Shown: positions 61,377 through 64,000 of the stretch, one piece after another | How positions within the stretch are numbered: the stretch's first letter is position 1 | Layout: the number at the start of each line of letters is the position of its first letter | Assembly: GCF_022601685.1 (NCBI RefSeq) | Contig: NZ_JAKUML010000006.1 | Location: 92,541 to 156,540 of the forward strand | Direction of reading: 5' to 3' | From: Acinetobacter sedimenti | GTDB lineage: Bacteria; Pseudomonadota; Gammaproteobacteria; Pseudomonadales; Moraxellaceae | Length of the DNA stretch: 64,000 bases | Made by a program: the position numbers and the translations under genes | The notes under the pieces: model-generated | Databases searched by the model: none | What the model saw: the letters and a program-made list of their open reading frames with translations, nothing else | What the model was told of the DNA's origin: nothing

Positions 61377-62528
61377 ATGGCGATAGGTAAAACATCAATG
61401 TGGACTGCACTCAAGCGTGAATTGAATTATTTGATCACTCATCCGTGGGATCTGTGTTTGGTGACGTTGGTGCCTGCTTTTTTGATCATTGTATTTAGTG
61501 CCATGTTTTTAGACGGCAAGCCTGAACACCTACCTATCGCTGTCATTGATCAAGACCATTCTGAACTGAGCCGAACCATCGAGAAGCATTTGGCGCTCAA
61601 CCACACCATTCACATCGAACATGGCATTGAACAGATCGATCAAGCTGAAGATTTGATTAATCGTACTGAAATTTGGGGCTATGTGCATATTCCCGAAGGT
61701 GCTGAGCGCAGTCTGGTACAAGCACAAGACCCACAGATTAGCATTGCGTATAATCTGTCCTTTTTCAGTATTGGTAATACGTTGTCCTCCGCAGTATCGC
61801 TTGCGACCGTGCAAGGCATCGCCGACTACTTGGGCAATTCGTACTTAGAAAATAGTTTGCCTTATGTCGAAGCACCCACGCCAAATGTCAAAATTTCACC
61901 TTTATTTAATCCGACGCTAAGTTATGAATTGTACCTTGAACCGTTTTTGATTCCTGCGATTATGCACCTGTTGCTGTGCTGTTGTGTGGCATTTAGTGTT
62001 GGGCAAGAACTCAAATATCAAACTGTAAAGAGTTGGCTGACTGGGCAAAGTATTTTTTCCATTTTATTTGCCAAGACCATGCCCTATATCCTGATTTTTT
62101 CACTATGGACATGGGCATGGATGTTTTGGCTGACTGAAATTCGTGGTTGGTCGATTGCAGGATCATTGTGGTTTTTGTTGCTTGGACAATTTCTGTTTTA
62201 TGCTGCATATGCCCTGCTTGCTGTCTGTTTGGTTTTAGGAAGCAAAGATTTACTGAAAACCTTTGGCTTGATTGCGGTATATGGCGGATCATCCCTGAGC
62301 TTTGCAGGCGTGACTTTACCGCTGAATAATGCACCGACCTTTACCAAATTTTGGTCGAATATCATTCCCTATACACCCTATGCCAGATTACAAACGGAAC
62401 AATGGGTGGTCGGTAGCCCGATTGCCACTTCACTGCAGCCTTTTGGATTGTTAGTGCTCCATTTTTCAGTGTTTTTCATTGTCGCTTTGCTGCTGATCAA
62501 AAAAACAAAGAAAGAGGTCAGCGCATGA
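61377..62528 (+). CDS. ABC-2 type permease protein 1
   Basis: A 383-residue inner-membrane protein of the ABC-2 permease superfamily (YhhJ-like). It has an N-terminal helix (LCLVTLVPAFLIIVFSAMFL, about residues 27-46), a large periplasmic domain (about 50-190) and five to six C-terminal helices from about residue 200. The usual ABC-2 motif IPYTPYARLQTEQW stands near the end. The start at 61377 lacks a ribosome site. An ATG at 61398 (MWTALKREL) with AGGT nearby is a good alternative. It overlaps the second permease by four bases. No ATPase gene adjoins. Confidence 0.88.
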   Translation: MAIGKTSMWTALKRELNYLITHPWDLCLVTLVPAFLIIVFSAMFLDGKPEHLPIAVIDQDHSELSRTIEKHLALNHTIHIEHGIEQIDQAEDLINRTEIWGYVHIPEGAERSLVQAQDPQISIAYNLSFFSIGNTLSSAVSLATVQGIADYLGNSYLENSLPYVEAPTPNVKISPLFNPTLSYELYLEPFLIPAIMHLLLCCCVAFSVGQELKYQTVKSWLTGQSIFSILFAKTMPYILIFSLWTWAWMFWLTEIRGWSIAGSLWFLLLGQFLFYAAYALLAVCLVLGSKDLLKTFGLIAVYGGSSLSFAGVTLPLNNAPTFTKFWSNIIPYTPYARLQTEQWVVGSPIATSLQPFGLLVLHFSVFFIVALLLIKKTKKEVSA

Positions 62529-63613
62529 AATCATTTTTTTATTATTATCTGCAGACCTTTAAAAATATTGCCAAAAATCAATCGGTGCTTACCACGATGA
62601 TTTTATCGGTGATTTTTTACAGCTTTTTCTATCCAACAGCCTATGAAGGACAACATGCCGAATCCTTACCGATTGTGATCGTCGATGAGGAACAAAGTCA
62701 GCTTAGCAATCAAATCATCACGCAAATTCAGAAAAGCCCGAATGTTGAAATCCTTGTCATAACTGCTAACTTTATAGAAGCACAGCAACTGGTTCAGGAA
62801 CAAAAAGCAGATGGCATTCTGCTATTGCCGAATCAGCTCACCAAAAGTATTCGACATGGTGAAAATGGTGGCATTGGTATTTATCTGAGCGCTGCATATT
62901 TCCTCAAAACCAAGCAAATTGGTGTGGCGATTGCAGAATCCGTGGAATCAACACTGGCTGACTATGCCGAAAAATATGCCAATATCAGTGCCTTTGAGCC
63001 GAGTATTCCGATTCATCAAATTCCCTTATTCAACACCTTATCGGGTTATGGCAGTTATATTTTTCCTGCGGTGGCACCTGTGATCATCCATCAGACCATT
63101 TTTTTGGGTTTATGTATGTTGATTGCGGGCTATCGAGAGTCGAATTGGCGACCTGAGCCAAGTGAGTTTTGGGCGATATTTGCTGCAGCGCTTACTATTG
63201 GTAGCTTGGGATGTTACTACTTATTTGGCTTTACCTTTTGGCTGTATGACTATCCCCGTGGCGGGAATTTTTTTGCTATGCTGATCGCCGTGCCGATCTT
63301 TGTGGCGTGTGTGGCTGCAATGGGCATGTTTTTATCCACTTTTCTCGATAGTGCCGAACGTGCGGGACATATCATTGTAGTGAGCTCGGTGCCTTTGTTT
63401 ATTTTGTCAGGGATCGCTTGGCCACACTCCTCCATGCCAATATGGATTTCATCCATCGCTACCGCACTGCCCTCTACACATGGTGTTATGCTCTTCGTAA
63501 AACTCAATCAAATGGGCGCAACGTTGTCACAGGTGGCTGAGCATGCGTGGTTCTTAGCAATCATGGCGATGGTATTTTTAGCTTTGGCGTATTATCGTTT
63601 ACGCTACAAATAA
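62525..63613 (+). CDS. ABC-2 type permease protein 2
   Basis: A 362-residue membrane protein similar in layout to the preceding one: an N-terminal helix (about residues 18-37), a periplasmic part (about 40-180), and five helices including LGCYYLFGFTFWLYDYPRGG and the strong C-terminal motif ILSGIAWPHSSMPIWISSIA. The two permeases presumably form a heterodimer. The ATG overlaps the stop of the first permease (ATGA). It is the last gene of the operon and no ATP-binding protein follows before the window end. Confidence 0.88.
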   Translation: MKSFFYYYLQTFKNIAKNQSVLTTMILSVIFYSFFYPTAYEGQHAESLPIVIVDEEQSQLSNQIITQIQKSPNVEILVITANFIEAQQLVQEQKADGILLLPNQLTKSIRHGENGGIGIYLSAAYFLKTKQIGVAIAESVESTLADYAEKYANISAFEPSIPIHQIPLFNTLSGYGSYIFPAVAPVIIHQTIFLGLCMLIAGYRESNWRPEPSEFWAIFAAALTIGSLGCYYLFGFTFWLYDYPRGGNFFAMLIAVPIFVACVAAMGMFLSTFLDSAERAGHIIVVSSVPLFILSGIAWPHSSMPIWISSIATALPSTHGVMLFVKLNQMGATLSQVAEHAWFLAIMAMVFLALAYYRLRYK

Positions 63614-63724
63614 AATCGTTTTGTAACTAAAGGTGATAACATCACAAATGCTAATAATAAAGCCCAATATCCCCAAGGATAAATATATTCAAATACATTC
63701 GTTGATAGTGAACAAAGCCAATAG

Positions 63725-63916
63725 ATGGGATCAGCTTCACATAATGTTGACGCAAAATCAGTAACAAAGAAAACTGCGAATGGCACTAAGTCCGTAGCGA
63801 ATAAAGCAAAAGACAAAGCAATTGATGCTAAATCGAAAGTATCAAATGCAACAGCTGGCTCTACAAACGTGGGTGTAAATGCTGAAGTAAATGATCACAT
63901 AGGTCACCAAAACTAA
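63725..63916 (+). CDS. Small hydrophilic ORF, possibly an N-terminally truncated remnant
   Basis: A 63-codon frame of Lys/Ala/Asn-rich helical character (SVANKAKDKAIDAKSKVSNA) ending VNAEVNDHIGHQN. The composition resembles small secreted or LEA-like helical proteins, but no signal peptide is present. A TAG lies directly upstream of the ATG in the same frame (63722-63724), so the frame cannot extend. No ribosome site is clear. It lies 112 bases after the permease operon and ends before a strong terminator, so it is probably transcribed. I do not recognise the family. Either a small unusual gene or the 3' part of a lost gene. Confidence 0.4.
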   Translation: MGSASHNVDAKSVTKKTANGTKSVANKAKDKAIDAKSKVSNATAGSTNVGVNAEVNDHIGHQN

Positions 63917-63931
63917 ATAAGATAAACTCAA

Positions 63932-63958
63932 AAACCGAGCTCTATGCTCGGTTTTTTT
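63932..63958 (+). terminator. Rho-independent terminator near the right end
   Basis: AAACCGAGC (63932-63940) pairs with GCTCGGTTT (63946-63954) around TCTAT and continues into T (to 63958). It closes the small ORF and possibly the exporter operon. Confidence 0.92.
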
Positions 63959-64000
63959 ACGCTTACATCTCTATCTTCTAAATAGCATTTTTACTTCAAA

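Noticed and set aside
63604..63816. Minus-strand hydrophobic 70-codon frame at the exporter end
   Set aside because: It overlaps the small plus-strand ORF and the permease end, and its first part is the antisense of that ORF. It has an attractive hydrophobic tail but no start signal or family match.

Overview
The window looks like a chromosomal stretch of an Acinetobacter species. This is inferred from gene content and order: a complete-looking 13-gene nuo operon with fused nuoCD, next to bfmS-bfmR, which is divergent from nrdA-nrdB, followed by asd-fimV-truA, relA-rlmD-cysM-gacS and leuA-metX-metW. BfmR closely matches the A. baumannii protein as remembered, including length and the phospho-acceptor at D58. 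The DNA is AT-leaning. No rRNA, tRNA, CRISPR array, insertion sequence or prophage was found.

Layout. 1-14371 (minus): NADH:ubiquinone oxidoreductase (complex I) genes nuoA to nuoN, with nuoN cut by the window start. 14696-16134 (plus): a MASE1-GGDEF diguanylate cyclase broken by three frameshifts and one stop. 16176-18593 (minus): the BfmS/BfmR two-component system. 18594-19165: a regulatory region with palindromes, a TTACA direct repeat, a DnaA box and a pair of NrdR-like boxes. 19166-23407 (plus): class I ribonucleotide reductase nrdA and nrdB. 23512-28522: a zinc alcohol dehydrogenase, a two-domain DUF4394 lipoprotein flanked by repeated hairpin sequence, and a membrane-anchored EEP-family protein. 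28803-34916 (plus): asd, fimV split into two ORFs, an asparaginase and truA. 34933-41096: an AraC regulator, infA, a small lipoprotein, relA and rlmD. 41237-43575: an orphan SMI1/KNR4 protein, a PolB-type 3'-5' exonuclease and cysM. 43762-46677: the GacS-type hybrid kinase. 46809-49302: a crotonase, 3-hydroxyacid dehydrogenase and hydroxypyruvate isomerase-like trio. 49436-54154: trigger factor, then a Fur-box-preceded PiuA-like receptor and PiuC hydroxylase. 54352-58499: leuA, metX, metW and a Sel1-repeat protein. 58684-63613: a TolC / HlyD / ABC-2 permease / ABC-2 permease operon with no ATPase gene. The end holds a 63-codon ORF that may be a truncated remnant.

Most of the window is core metabolism and envelope signalling. 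Complex I supplies proton motive force. NrdAB supplies dNTPs under apparent NrdR and possibly DnaA control. BfmRS and GacS are global regulators. FimV serves type IV pili and polar organisation, PiuA/PiuC serve iron-siderophore uptake, and LeuA/MetX/MetW/Asd/CysM form an amino-acid supply set. The less ordinary parts are the ATPase-less exporter operon, the clean split of fimV, the decayed diguanylate cyclase, and several structured non-coding elements (nuoB-nuoCD hairpin, nrdA-nrdB hairpin, bfmR-nrdA operator cluster, repeated hairpin around the DUF4394 gene). No obviously new defence or mobile system is visible.
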